In this document: piece after piece, positions 44,347-50,768 of the stretch
Position numbering within the stretch: position 1 is the stretch's first letter
Layout: each line of letters begins with the position of its first letter
Assembly (NCBI RefSeq): GCF_009765755.1
Contig: NZ_LMUV01000006.1
Location: 50,231-100,998, forward strand
From: Rhodanobacter sp. L36
GTDB taxonomy: Bacteria > Pseudomonadota > Gammaproteobacteria > Xanthomonadales > Rhodanobacteraceae
Reading direction: 5' to 3'
DNA: 50,768 nt
Translations under genes and position numbers: made by a program
The notes under the pieces: generated by a model
The model's input: only the letters and a program-made list of their open reading frames with translations
The model's database searches: none
What the model was told of the DNA's origin: nothing

Positions 44347-45123
44347 ATGTTGAACATGCAAGAAGCGACATCGACCACGCAGGTTGCCAACAAGGTCGCC
44401 CAGGTCACGCTGGCGTTCTGGATCATGAAGATTTGCGCGACCACGCTGGGCGAGACCGGCGGCGATCAGTTGTCGATGACCATGCATGTGGGCTATGCGG
44501 TCAGCACGATGATTCTGATGGGGCTTTTCCTGATCACGCTGGGCCTGCAACTCGCGGCGAAACGATTCCATCCGCCGATCTACTGGGCGGTGATCCTCAC
44601 CACCAGCACCGCCGGCACCACCATGTCCGATTTCATGGATCGCACGCTGGCGTTGGGCTACGCCACGGGCGCGTCAATCCTCGCCGGCTTGCTGCTGCTC
44701 GTGCTTACGGTCTGGCACGCGAGCGAGAAATCCATTTCGGTCGAACACATCCACAGTCGGCGCGCGGAAGTTTTCTACTGGACGGCCATTCTCGTCTCGA
44801 ACACACTCGGCACGGCGCTCGGCGATTTCCTCGCCGACGATTCGGGACTCGGTTTCCTTGGCGGCGCGATGCTGATCGGCGGCGTCATCGCTGTGGTGGC
44901 GCTGGCTTATCGCTACACGACGTTGAACCGCGTGCTGCTGTTCTGGATCGCCTTCGTACTCACACGACCGTTCGGCGCGACCTTTGGCGACCTGTTAACC
45001 AAGCCGGTGAGCCACGGCGGATTGAATCTCGGTACGGCCGGTTCATCGCTGGTGCTGACGGCGCTGCTTGTGATGCTGGTTGCATGGACGACGTACAGGA
45101 CGCCGCGCGCGGCATCGCTCTGA
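44347..45123 (+). CDS. Membrane protein with four internal repeats (COG4705-like)
   Basis: The 258-residue inner-membrane protein has about eight helices. Four copies of one motif are evenly built: an aromatic-Trp pair, then Gly 10 residues after the Trp and Asp 15 after it (W25/G35/D40, W80/G90/D95, W145/G155/D160, W200/G210/D215). Spacing between units is 55, 65 and 55 residues. This suggests duplication of a two-helix unit, with four acidic or polar motifs meeting in the membrane as in an ion transporter. COG4705-type proteins are uncharacterised. The ATG at 44347 is preferred; ATG 44356 is possible. Confidence 0.82.
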   Translation: MLNMQEATSTTQVANKVAQVTLAFWIMKICATTLGETGGDQLSMTMHVGYAVSTMILMGLFLITLGLQLAAKRFHPPIYWAVILTTSTAGTTMSDFMDRTLALGYATGASILAGLLLLVLTVWHASEKSISVEHIHSRRAEVFYWTAILVSNTLGTALGDFLADDSGLGFLGGAMLIGGVIAVVALAYRYTTLNRVLLFWIAFVLTRPFGATFGDLLTKPVSHGGLNLGTAGSSLVLTALLVMLVAWTTYRTPRAASL

Positions 45124-45212
45124 CGGTTTGCACGGCGCGACCCAACGCCTGAAACATCGGCATGTCGCGCAGCAGCGTAGAATGACGACTTCAATCGTCT
45201 GCAGGCTTGTCC

Positions 45213-46388
45213 ATGTCCCTCGATTCATCACATCGGGAGACGGCCGGAGCCTCTTCCACCGATCCGCTTGAAGAACGCCTGACGTTCAGCGGCGACAACA
45301 CGTTCCATCGCGAGCTGCGTCGTCGCGTGGAAGCGGAGTTCAAGCGCACCGGAACGTCGCAGCGCGACAGCCCGCGCATGTATCTCAAGACGGCGGTGAT
45401 CCTCGCTGTGTTCGCACTGTCGTACGTCGCGCTGGTGTTCTTCGCGGCCAATGCATGGCAAGCGGTGGCGATCGGCATCGTGCTCGGCACGGCCACTGCC
45501 GGCATCGGTTTCAACATCATGCACGACGGCGGGCACCAGTCGTATTCCGCGCACCGCGGGGTCAACCGGCTGATGGCGCTGGCGCTGGATCTGGTGGGCG
45601 GAAGTTCGTACATCTGGCAATGGAAGCACGCCCGTTTCCACCACACCTGGGTCAACGTGGCCGGTCACGACAGCGACATCGATCTGGGCGTGCTGGGACG
45701 GTTGTCGCCACTGCAACCGCGACGTCCCTGGCATCGCTGGCAGCACATCTACCTGTGGCCGTTGTACGGCGTCACCGCGATTCGCTGGCACCTCTACGGC
45801 GACTTCCGCGACATGATCACGGGCACCGTCGGCGAGCGACCGTTCGCGCGACCGCGCGGATGGGATCTCGCCGGATTCGCGCTCGGCAAGCTGGTGTTTT
45901 TCACGCTCGCCTTCGGGCTGCCGCTGTTCTTTCATTCGATCGGCATGGTGCTGGTTTTCTACACGCTGGTATCGGCGGTGGCCGGCCTGTTGCTGGCCCT
46001 CGTGTTCCAGATGGCGCATGTGGTCGAGCCGGCTGCGTTCCCGGTGCCCGACGAAGCGCTTCGACTCGACACGCCCTGGGCGATCCACCAGTTGCAGACC
46101 ACGGTGGATTTCGCGCGCGATAACCGCGCGCTGAGCTGGTTTATCGGCGGGCTTAATTTCCAGATCGAGCACCACCTCTTTCCGCGTATCTCGCACGTGC
46201 ATTACCCGAAAGTCGCGCGCGTGGTGGAAGCCGCGTGTCGCGAACATGGCGTGCCGTATCTCGTCCATCGCAGTTTTGCCGCGGGCATCGCCTCGCATTA
46301 CAGGCTGTTGAAACGGCTCGGTCGACCGGTCGTCGCCGAACTCGATATCGTTCCCGTGCTGATAGCGGTGCCCGTCGCAACAGGCTGA
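45213..46388 (+). CDS. Membrane fatty-acid desaturase
   Basis: The 391-residue di-iron desaturase shows all three histidine boxes: HDGGHQ (about residue 108), HARFHHTW (about 141) and the C-terminal QIEHHLFPRISH (about 314). About four membrane helices surround them. The QIEHH form of box 3 is typical of front-end or acyl-lipid (delta-6-like) desaturases, but there is no cytochrome b5 domain. It probably adds a double bond to membrane-lipid acyl chains. The start is ATG 45213; an upstream in-frame TTG is not needed. Confidence 0.93.
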   Translation: MSLDSSHRETAGASSTDPLEERLTFSGDNTFHRELRRRVEAEFKRTGTSQRDSPRMYLKTAVILAVFALSYVALVFFAANAWQAVAIGIVLGTATAGIGFNIMHDGGHQSYSAHRGVNRLMALALDLVGGSSYIWQWKHARFHHTWVNVAGHDSDIDLGVLGRLSPLQPRRPWHRWQHIYLWPLYGVTAIRWHLYGDFRDMITGTVGERPFARPRGWDLAGFALGKLVFFTLAFGLPLFFHSIGMVLVFYTLVSAVAGLLLALVFQMAHVVEPAAFPVPDEALRLDTPWAIHQLQTTVDFARDNRALSWFIGGLNFQIEHHLFPRISHVHYPKVARVVEAACREHGVPYLVHRSFAAGIASHYRLLKRLGRPVVAELDIVPVLIAVPVATG

Positions 46389-46469
46389 GCGGTTCCCAAG
46401 TGCGTTGCGATGAGCAGGGACGACTGCGACACTTCGCGACAAAGCGGCGGGTTGCCGCTCAAGGAAGCC

Positions 46470-46850
46470 ATGATGTCCATCGCCGCGAATGTCGTGATCG
46501 CCTTGATCGCCTTGCTGCACGTGTGGTTTCTGATCCTTGAAATGTTCCTGTGGACGCGCCCGTCCGGCCGGCGCGCTTTCGGTCTCACACCTGAATTCGC
46601 CGAGCAGTCCAGGACGCTTGCTGCCAACCAGGGGCTCTACAACGGTTTCCTGGCTGCCGGCCTGGTGTGGGGACTTCTGACCACGCACGACGGCATCGAG
46701 GTGAAGGTGTTCTTCCTCGCCTGCGTGCTGGTCGCCGGCATCTATGGCGGCCTCACTGCCAGCCGCAAGATCCTCTGGATCCAGGCCTTGCCGGCGCTGA
46801 TCGGCCTGATCCTGGTCCACCTCCCGATGTTCCTGCCCGCGCATTCCTGA
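46470..46850 (+). CDS. DUF1304 membrane protein
   Basis: The 126-residue protein has four membrane helices and the family pattern: VIALIALLHVWFLILEMFLW, an AANQGLYNGFLAAGL motif and a GLTASRKILWIQALPALIGL end. The family is widespread and of unknown function. The start at 46470 has AAGGAA about 7 nt upstream and gives the normal length; a longer frame to 46410 begins with a non-hydrophobic, unlike stretch. It is 81 bp behind the desaturase on the same strand. Confidence 0.88.
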   Translation: MMSIAANVVIALIALLHVWFLILEMFLWTRPSGRRAFGLTPEFAEQSRTLAANQGLYNGFLAAGLVWGLLTTHDGIEVKVFFLACVLVAGIYGGLTASRKILWIQALPALIGLILVHLPMFLPAHS

Positions 46851-47205
46851 CGCGTTTGCTTTTCGGCGCGTTCTTGAATATGACCGCTGGAATAAAGGTC
46901 AGAATCTGACGCATTCGACATAGCCGACAGCGCAACACGATCAATTGCCTGCAAATACGCAGCGATACCGATTCGATTCACGATGGCTTGATGGCGAGCA
47001 GGAAAATGCGAATCTCCTGACACGGCTGCGGCATGGATAGCCGGTCGAGCATCCCGCGTCGAAGCTTGGGCGGCAGGCATCTGGCTTGGTTTCCGCCGTC
47101 ATCCGCGACTGCTTGTGCCTTCGCGGCAAGGTCCGGCAGCTTGCCGATCCGCTGCATCACCCTCAGCCCCGCAAGCCCCGCTAACTCTCGGTTCTTCACA
47201 GTCAG
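46851..47205. other. Gap before the sigma-54 promoter
   Basis: No gene is supported. A minus-strand frame (46978-47313) has fair composition, but it overlaps the promoter and leader of the next gene and shows no family I recognise; it could be a remnant. GTCAGA-A-TCTGAC at 46898-46910 is a short near-palindrome. The region is where an enhancer-binding activator for the sigma-54 promoter would bind, but I cannot name a site. Confidence 0.4.
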
Positions 47206-47221
47206 TGGCACCCCTCTTGCA
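47206..47221 (+). promoter_or_regulatory. Sigma-54 (-24/-12) promoter
   Basis: TGGCAC at 47206-47211, five bases, then TTGCA at 47217-47221 exactly fits the RpoN consensus TGGCAC-N5-TTGCW, with GG and GC at the required spacing. The predicted transcription start is about 47232, giving an 80-nt leader to the ATG at 47312. Such promoters need an enhancer-binding activator. Confidence 0.7.
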
Positions 47222-47234
47222 TACGTTCCCATGA

Positions 47235-47312
47235 GCCGGAAGGCGCAATTGGGGAGGGCCTGGATGTCGTGTCCGGCCATCCTTCCGGCACCCGCTACGA
47301 GAGGAAGGCGCA
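47235..47312 (+). promoter_or_regulatory. Leader with mutually exclusive hairpins around the Shine-Dalgarno
   Basis: Arm 1 (GCCGGAAGG, 47235-47243) pairs perfectly with arm 2 (CCTTCCGGC, 47281-47289). Arm 2 can also pair through CCTTCC (47281-47286) with the Shine-Dalgarno GGAAGG (47303-47308). Arm 1 and the Shine-Dalgarno lie in an exact 10-nt direct repeat, GGAAGGCGCA (47238-47247 and 47303-47312). The two pairings exclude each other, which is a switch-like layout. Function is inference. Confidence 0.45.
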
Positions 47313-47761
47313 TGCTTGCGATGAGTGAGATTCCCTACAACATCACCGATCCGTTCGCGTCCACGCTGAGGACGTTTCTCGATCATGCGCGGGCGATCGC
47401 CAGCGGCAAGGTCGAGGACGACGACGGCTTCAGCTGGTTCCTGGCCACCGAATACCAGTGGGAAGTGGAAGCGGCTTGCGAGGTGCTGGTGGAATCGCCG
47501 GCGGATCAGGTAACGCACGCCGAGAAGGCCGCGTTGAACAAGTTCCTGGCCGACATGCCCGCCGTGCGCGACGCGCTGAAGGCGTTCAAGAAAAACGCCA
47601 CCGGCGCCGCAACCGCCTCGGCCGCACGCGAATGGTCCGACTGGCAGGACGTCTCCACCCTGCCGGCCTGGCGCGATTTCTCCATACGCACCGCGGTTCT
47701 GTTGAGCCAGCTGGGCAAGGCGGCGCAGAACGACGGGGATTTCTTCGCCGGCCACCGCTGA
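47312..47761 (+). CDS. Orphan 149-residue helical protein behind a sigma-54 promoter
   Basis: The soluble product has no signal peptide or membrane helix. It is mostly helical, acidic in the first half (GKVEDDDGF), with a Trp-rich C-terminal part (EWSDWQDVSTLPAWRDF). The N-terminus is MLAMSEIPYNITDPF. The ATG at 47312 follows GAGGAAGG closely; the ATG at 47321 is an alternative. Its leader and promoter are described separately. It stands alone between DUF1304 and fusA and ends before a 10-bp hairpin. I do not recognise a family. Confidence 0.7.
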   Translation: MLAMSEIPYNITDPFASTLRTFLDHARAIASGKVEDDDGFSWFLATEYQWEVEAACEVLVESPADQVTHAEKAALNKFLADMPAVRDALKAFKKNATGAATASAAREWSDWQDVSTLPAWRDFSIRTAVLLSQLGKAAQNDGDFFAGHR

Positions 47762-47786
47762 GCGGAAGCACCAGGGGCGCAAGTAC

Positions 47787-47810
47787 GAAGGCCGGCCCAT
47801 GCCGGCCTTC
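47787..47810. terminator. Hairpin after the orphan gene
   Basis: GAAGGCCGGC (47787-47796) and its exact complement (47801-47810) form a 10-bp stem with a 4-nt loop. There is no T-run, but the place between a gene end and the fusA promoter suits a terminator. Confidence 0.6.
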
Positions 47811-47886
47811 GGCATGAAAGGGTTGATGCCCGCCGCCCAGACCTCGGACTCCAGGCCGGACCAGAGCAAGCTGGCGCCGCAGCAGC

Positions 47887-47892
47887 TATAAT
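47887..47892 (+). promoter_or_regulatory. Probable fusA -10 element
   Basis: A perfect TATAAT is followed by a GC-rich discriminator (GGGCGG). No good -35 is seen at 16-18 bp. The transcript would have a leader of about 135 nt before the GTG, in which TGAAAA-AG-TTTTCA (47961-47974) is a small hairpin. Confidence 0.5.
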
Positions 47893-48034
47893 GGGCGGTC
47901 GGACGCGTTGGCGCTCCGCCTCGCGGGTCTGCGCACGTCAGTCCAGGGCCGCATCCGCATTGAAAAAGTTTTCATGGGGCAGCACCTGAGCTGTCCTGCT
48001 CACGCTTTCCCAAACGACTTACGGAATCAAGACT

Positions 48035-50164
48035 GTGGCCCGCCAGAAACCTCTCAGCCTCTACCGCAACATCGGCATCATTGCGCACATCGATGCTGGC
48101 AAGACCACCACGACCGAGCGCGTGCTGTATTACACCGGCAAGAAGCACCAGATCGTCGACGTCCATGACACCAAGGACGGCAAGGGCTCCACCACCACCG
48201 ACTACATGGAGCAGGAGCGCAAGCGCGGCATCACGATCCAGTCCGCTGCCGTGTCGACCGAGTGGAAAAACCACCAGATCAACGTGATCGATACCCCGGG
48301 ACACGTGGACTTCACCATCGAAGTGAACCGTTCGCTGCGCGTGCTCGACGGCGCCGTGGTGGTGTTCGATGGCGTGGCCGGCGTGGAACCGCAGACCGAA
48401 ACCAACTGGCGCCTGGCCGATCAGTACAACGTGCCGCGCGTCTGCTACGTCAACAAAATGGACCGCATCGGCGCGAACTTTGCGCACTGCGTCAAGGGCA
48501 TTCGTGAGCGTCTCGGCGCTCCGGCCCTGCTGTGCCAGATTCCGCTCGGCAGCAGCGACGAGTTCTGCGGCATGGCCGACCTGGTCGCCAACGTCGCCTA
48601 CATCTGGGCGTCGGACGACAAGGACAGCACCTGGGAAACGGTCACGTTTGAAGAAGCGAAAAACCGCCTCAAGTTCGGTTCCACCGTCGACAACGACTGG
48701 GTTGCCCAGTTGCCGAAGCTGCGCGAGGAAATGCTGGAAACCGCGCTGGCGATGGACGACGACGCGTTCGAGAAGCTGATCGAAACCGGCGAGCACGATC
48801 CTGTCAAGCTCAAGGAATGCATCCGCAAGGGTTGCGTCACCGGCAAGCTGGTACCGGTGTTCTGCGGCTCGTCGTACAAGAACAAGGGCGTGCAGCAGCT
48901 GCTGGACGCCGTGGTCGATTACATGCCGTACCCAGGCGAGAACGGCGGTATCGCGATGGTCGACGAGGACGGTAACGTCATCGGCGAGCAGGAAGTACGC
49001 GACGACGCACCGGCGCGCGCGCTGGCGTTCAAGGTCATCAACGACCAGTTCGGCACGCTCACCTTCTGCCGCGTCTATTCGGGCGTGATCAAGAAGGGCG
49101 ACACGCTGACCAACGTCACCCGCGGCAAGAAAGAGCGCGTGGGCCGCATCGTGGAAGTACAGGCCAATGCCACCAAGGAAATCGACGAAGTGCGCGCCGG
49201 CGACATCTGCGCGTTCGTCTCGATGAAGGACACCGAGACAGGCGATTCGCTGTCCGATCCGGCGCATCCGGCCCTGCTTGAGCGCATGCGCTTCCCCGAC
49301 CCGGTGATCAGCGTGTCGGTCGAGCCGAAGACCCGCGGCGACGTCGACAAGATGTCCACCGCGCTCTACAAGATGGTCAAGGCCGATCCGTCGCTGCGCA
49401 TGGAAGTGGATCAGGAAACCGGCCAGACCGTGCTCAAGGGCATGGGCGAGCTCCACCTGGAAATCACCATTGACCGCATGCGCACCGAGCTCGGCGTCGA
49501 AGCCAACATGGGCAAGCCCAAGGTCAGCTTCCGCGAAGCGTTTGGCAAGACCGTCGAGCACACCTACACGCACAAGAAGCAGACCGGCGGTACCGGTCAG
49601 TTCGCCGAAGTGAAGATCATCTTCGAGCCGGGCGAGCCGGGCACCGGCGTGGTGTTCTCCGACGAAGTGGTCGGCGGACGCATCCCGCGCGAGTTCATCC
49701 CCGCGGTTGAGGCAGCCATCACCAAGGAATCCCGTCAGGGTCAGGTCGCCGGCTACCAGGTGCTGGATTTCAAGGCACGCCTGATCGACGGCAAGTTCCA
49801 TGACGTCGACTCCTCGGCGCTCGCCTTCGACATCGCCACCCGCGCCTGCTTCCGTGAAGCGCAGAAGCTGTCCAAGCCGAAGCTGCTCGAGCCGGTGATG
49901 AAGCTGGAAGTCGTCACCGAGGCGACCTATCTCGGCGACGTGATCGGCGACATGAACCGCCGTCGCGGCTCGATCACCGAGCAGGGCCAGAAAGGTACCA
50001 ACGCCTTCGTGCAGGGCTTCGTGCCGCTGGCGGAAATGTTCGGCTACATCAACTTCCTGCGTTCGGCCACCAGCGGTCGCGGCAACTTCACGATGATCTT
50101 CGATCATTACGAAGAAGTGCCGGCCAGCATGGTCGAGAAGCTGATGGAAAAAGAAGCAAAGTAA
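48035..50164 (+). CDS. fusA: Elongation factor G, non-canonical (EF-G1/spdEFG1-like)
   Basis: The 709-residue translational GTPase starts with GTG. G1 is AHIDAGKTTTTER, G3 DTPGHVDFT and G4 NKMD, followed by domains II-V with GMGELHLE and DVIGDMNRRRG. It moves tRNA and mRNA on the ribosome or helps recycle it. It differs from the usual gammaproteobacterial protein. The switch I region has an inserted KDGKGSTTTDYMEQERKRG, the G' part is shorter, and the tail ends DHYEEVPASMVEKLMEKEAK. These features resemble mitochondrial EF-G1 and spdEFG1 proteins. It is not in a str operon: no rpsL, rpsG or tuf is nearby. A second, canonical fusA elsewhere in the genome is likely. A strong terminator follows. 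Confidence 0.93.
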   Translation: MARQKPLSLYRNIGIIAHIDAGKTTTTERVLYYTGKKHQIVDVHDTKDGKGSTTTDYMEQERKRGITIQSAAVSTEWKNHQINVIDTPGHVDFTIEVNRSLRVLDGAVVVFDGVAGVEPQTETNWRLADQYNVPRVCYVNKMDRIGANFAHCVKGIRERLGAPALLCQIPLGSSDEFCGMADLVANVAYIWASDDKDSTWETVTFEEAKNRLKFGSTVDNDWVAQLPKLREEMLETALAMDDDAFEKLIETGEHDPVKLKECIRKGCVTGKLVPVFCGSSYKNKGVQQLLDAVVDYMPYPGENGGIAMVDEDGNVIGEQEVRDDAPARALAFKVINDQFGTLTFCRVYSGVIKKGDTLTNVTRGKKERVGRIVEVQANATKEIDEVRAGDICAFVSMKDTETGDSLSDPAHPALLERMRFPDPVISVSVEPKTRGDVDKMSTALYKMVKADPSLRMEVDQETGQTVLKGMGELHLEITIDRMRTELGVEANMGKPKVSFREAFGKTVEHTYTHKKQTGGTGQFAEVKIIFEPGEPGTGVVFSDEVVGGRIPREFIPAVEAAITKESRQGQVAGYQVLDFKARLIDGKFHDVDSSALAFDIATRACFREAQKLSKPKLLEPVMKLEVVTEATYLGDVIGDMNRRRGSITEQGQKGTNAFVQGFVPLAEMFGYINFLRSATSGRGNFTMIFDHYEEVPASMVEKLMEKEAK

Positions 50165-50206
50165 TTCTTTGCTTCACCGTGGCGGCCTCGGTCGCCACGA
50201 CACCAG

Positions 50207-50233
50207 AAAGCCCGGGCGAACCCCGGGCTTTTT
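50207..50233 (+). terminator. Intrinsic terminator after fusA
   Basis: AAAGCCCGGG (50207-50216) and CCCGGGCTTT (50222-50231) form a 10-bp stem with a 5-nt loop, followed by a T-rich run. This is a classic rho-independent terminator. Confidence 0.92.
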
Positions 50234-50312
50234 GTTGGGCGATGAAAAAGTTCTGCACCGGCCGGACACGACCGCTGGCATAGACTGCGTCCCTGCCCTC
50301 GGGAGTCTTCGC

Positions 50313-50768
50313 ATGCGCAATCTGGATTTCAGTTCGTGGCAGGGTCTGCTTTCGACGCTGTTAGGGCTGGCCGTGATCACGCTGATCGGCGTCGGTATCC
50401 GATTGCTCGCCATGCAAGTGATCCAGCAGCGCCGTGAGCGCGAGAACCGGCAGATCAACGAGCGCCTGCGCACGCTCATCGCTGCGTACAAGACACTCGG
50501 CGGCTCCTTCACCGGCAACCTCGCGGTCGATCCCACACACCTGCGCGATCTGCGACGCCGGGCGGAACTCGCCGCCGCCGCAACCAGCGCCGACGATGCC
50601 GCACTCGCATCGACCACGAACGATTCACCGAGCGTCGAACGCTCGCGACGCATCCGCGACGCGGTCGAAGCGGCGCTGTCGGACATCATCCTGCTCGGCA
50701 CCGAAGATCAGGTGCGGCTCGCCGCCAAGGCTGCCACCGAACTCGTCGCCGGCCGCCCCACCGACACC
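50313..50768 (+). CDS. Membrane-anchored protein, cut by the window edge
   Basis: The frame from ATG 50313 stays open for 152 codons to the window end. It begins MRNLDFSSWQG, followed by one membrane helix (LLSTLLGLAVITLIGVGIRL). A charged coiled region comes next (QQRRERENRQINERLRTLIA), then a soluble helical part (VERSRRIRDAVEAALSDIILLG). GGGAG lies upstream at 50301-50305. It probably has a cytoplasmic body anchored at the inner membrane. The family is not recognised; the C-terminus is missing. Confidence 0.75.
   Translation, partial: MRNLDFSSWQGLLSTLLGLAVITLIGVGIRLLAMQVIQQRRERENRQINERLRTLIAAYKTLGGSFTGNLAVDPTHLRDLRRRAELAAAATSADDAALASTTNDSPSVERSRRIRDAVEAALSDIILLGTEDQVRLAAKAATELVAGRPTDT

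Noticed and set aside
46978..47313. Minus-strand 111-codon frame before the orphan gene
   Set aside because: It overlaps the sigma-54 promoter and leader and shows no recognisable family; composition alone is not enough to call it.
47972..50107. 711-codon minus-strand frame antisense to fusA
   Set aside because: It is a shadow frame of a highly biased gene; there is no start signal and the composition is not that of a protein family.

Overview
The window is a GC-rich chromosomal segment. Its gene content and order fit a gammaproteobacterium of the order Xanthomonadales, most likely Rhodanobacteraceae (Dyella, Rhodanobacter or Luteibacter type); this is inferred from the genes, since no rRNA is present. 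Supporting signs are lptF-lptG-ltaA, pepA-holC, xerD near dsbC, a metX-metB-hom cluster behind a SAM riboswitch, and a propeller-type hybrid histidine kinase. Nearly all of the window is coding. I see no tRNA or rRNA gene, CRISPR array or intact insertion sequence.

Layout. 38-3214: a lipase-like protein with a long Ala/Gly/Gln-rich C-terminal half, a coiled-coil membrane partner and a doubtful third frame holding a perfect hairpin. 3323-9822 (minus): purL followed by a membrane protein, a family 2 glycosyltransferase and a DMT exporter. 9928-15241: dsbC, a PKHD-type dioxygenase, xerD, an RDD membrane protein, a methyltransferase and an intracellular PHB depolymerase. 15383-20682: ltaA, lptG and lptF on the minus strand, then pepA-holC on the plus strand. 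20692-24294: a 1200-residue hybrid sensor kinase. 24394-29080: two related membrane GTPases enclosing a tightly overlapping yceI-cytochrome b561-yceI cassette. 29140-32770: a glutaredoxin-like protein, sdaA and an amino-acid permease. 32882-35705: two tandem Sel1-like periplasmic paralogues, then a membrane protein with a 45-residue companion. 35871-38072: a GH89 alpha-N-acetylglucosaminidase. 38046-41419 (minus): hom, metB and metX. 41818-46850 (plus): peroxiredoxin, a cysteine-synthase-like enzyme, a 2OG-Fe dioxygenase, a four-fold-repeat membrane protein, a fatty-acid desaturase and a DUF1304 protein. 47206-47761: an orphan gene behind a sigma-54-type promoter. 48035-50164: a non-canonical EF-G. 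50313-end: a membrane protein cut by the window edge.

The most informative regulation is at 41426-41673. Reading leftwards on the minus strand there are three tandem 8-bp met-box-like repeats, a TTGACA/CAATAT promoter, an S-box (SAM-I) aptamer starting near the predicted transcription start, and a helix that can hide the metX Shine-Dalgarno. Sulfur and methionine genes lie on both sides: metX-metB-hom to the left, a peroxiredoxin and a cysteine-synthase-like enzyme to the right. The second notable site is 47206-47312. There a consensus -24/-12 promoter is followed by a leader whose first arm is a 10-nt copy of the gene's own Shine-Dalgarno region and competes for the same complementary arm.

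Best candidates for undescribed biology are the sigma-54 leader and its orphan gene, the GTPase/YceI/b561 island, the four-fold-repeat membrane protein, the lipase-like protein with its membrane partner, and the mitochondrial-type EF-G. All functional statements come from reading motifs by eye; no database search was run.
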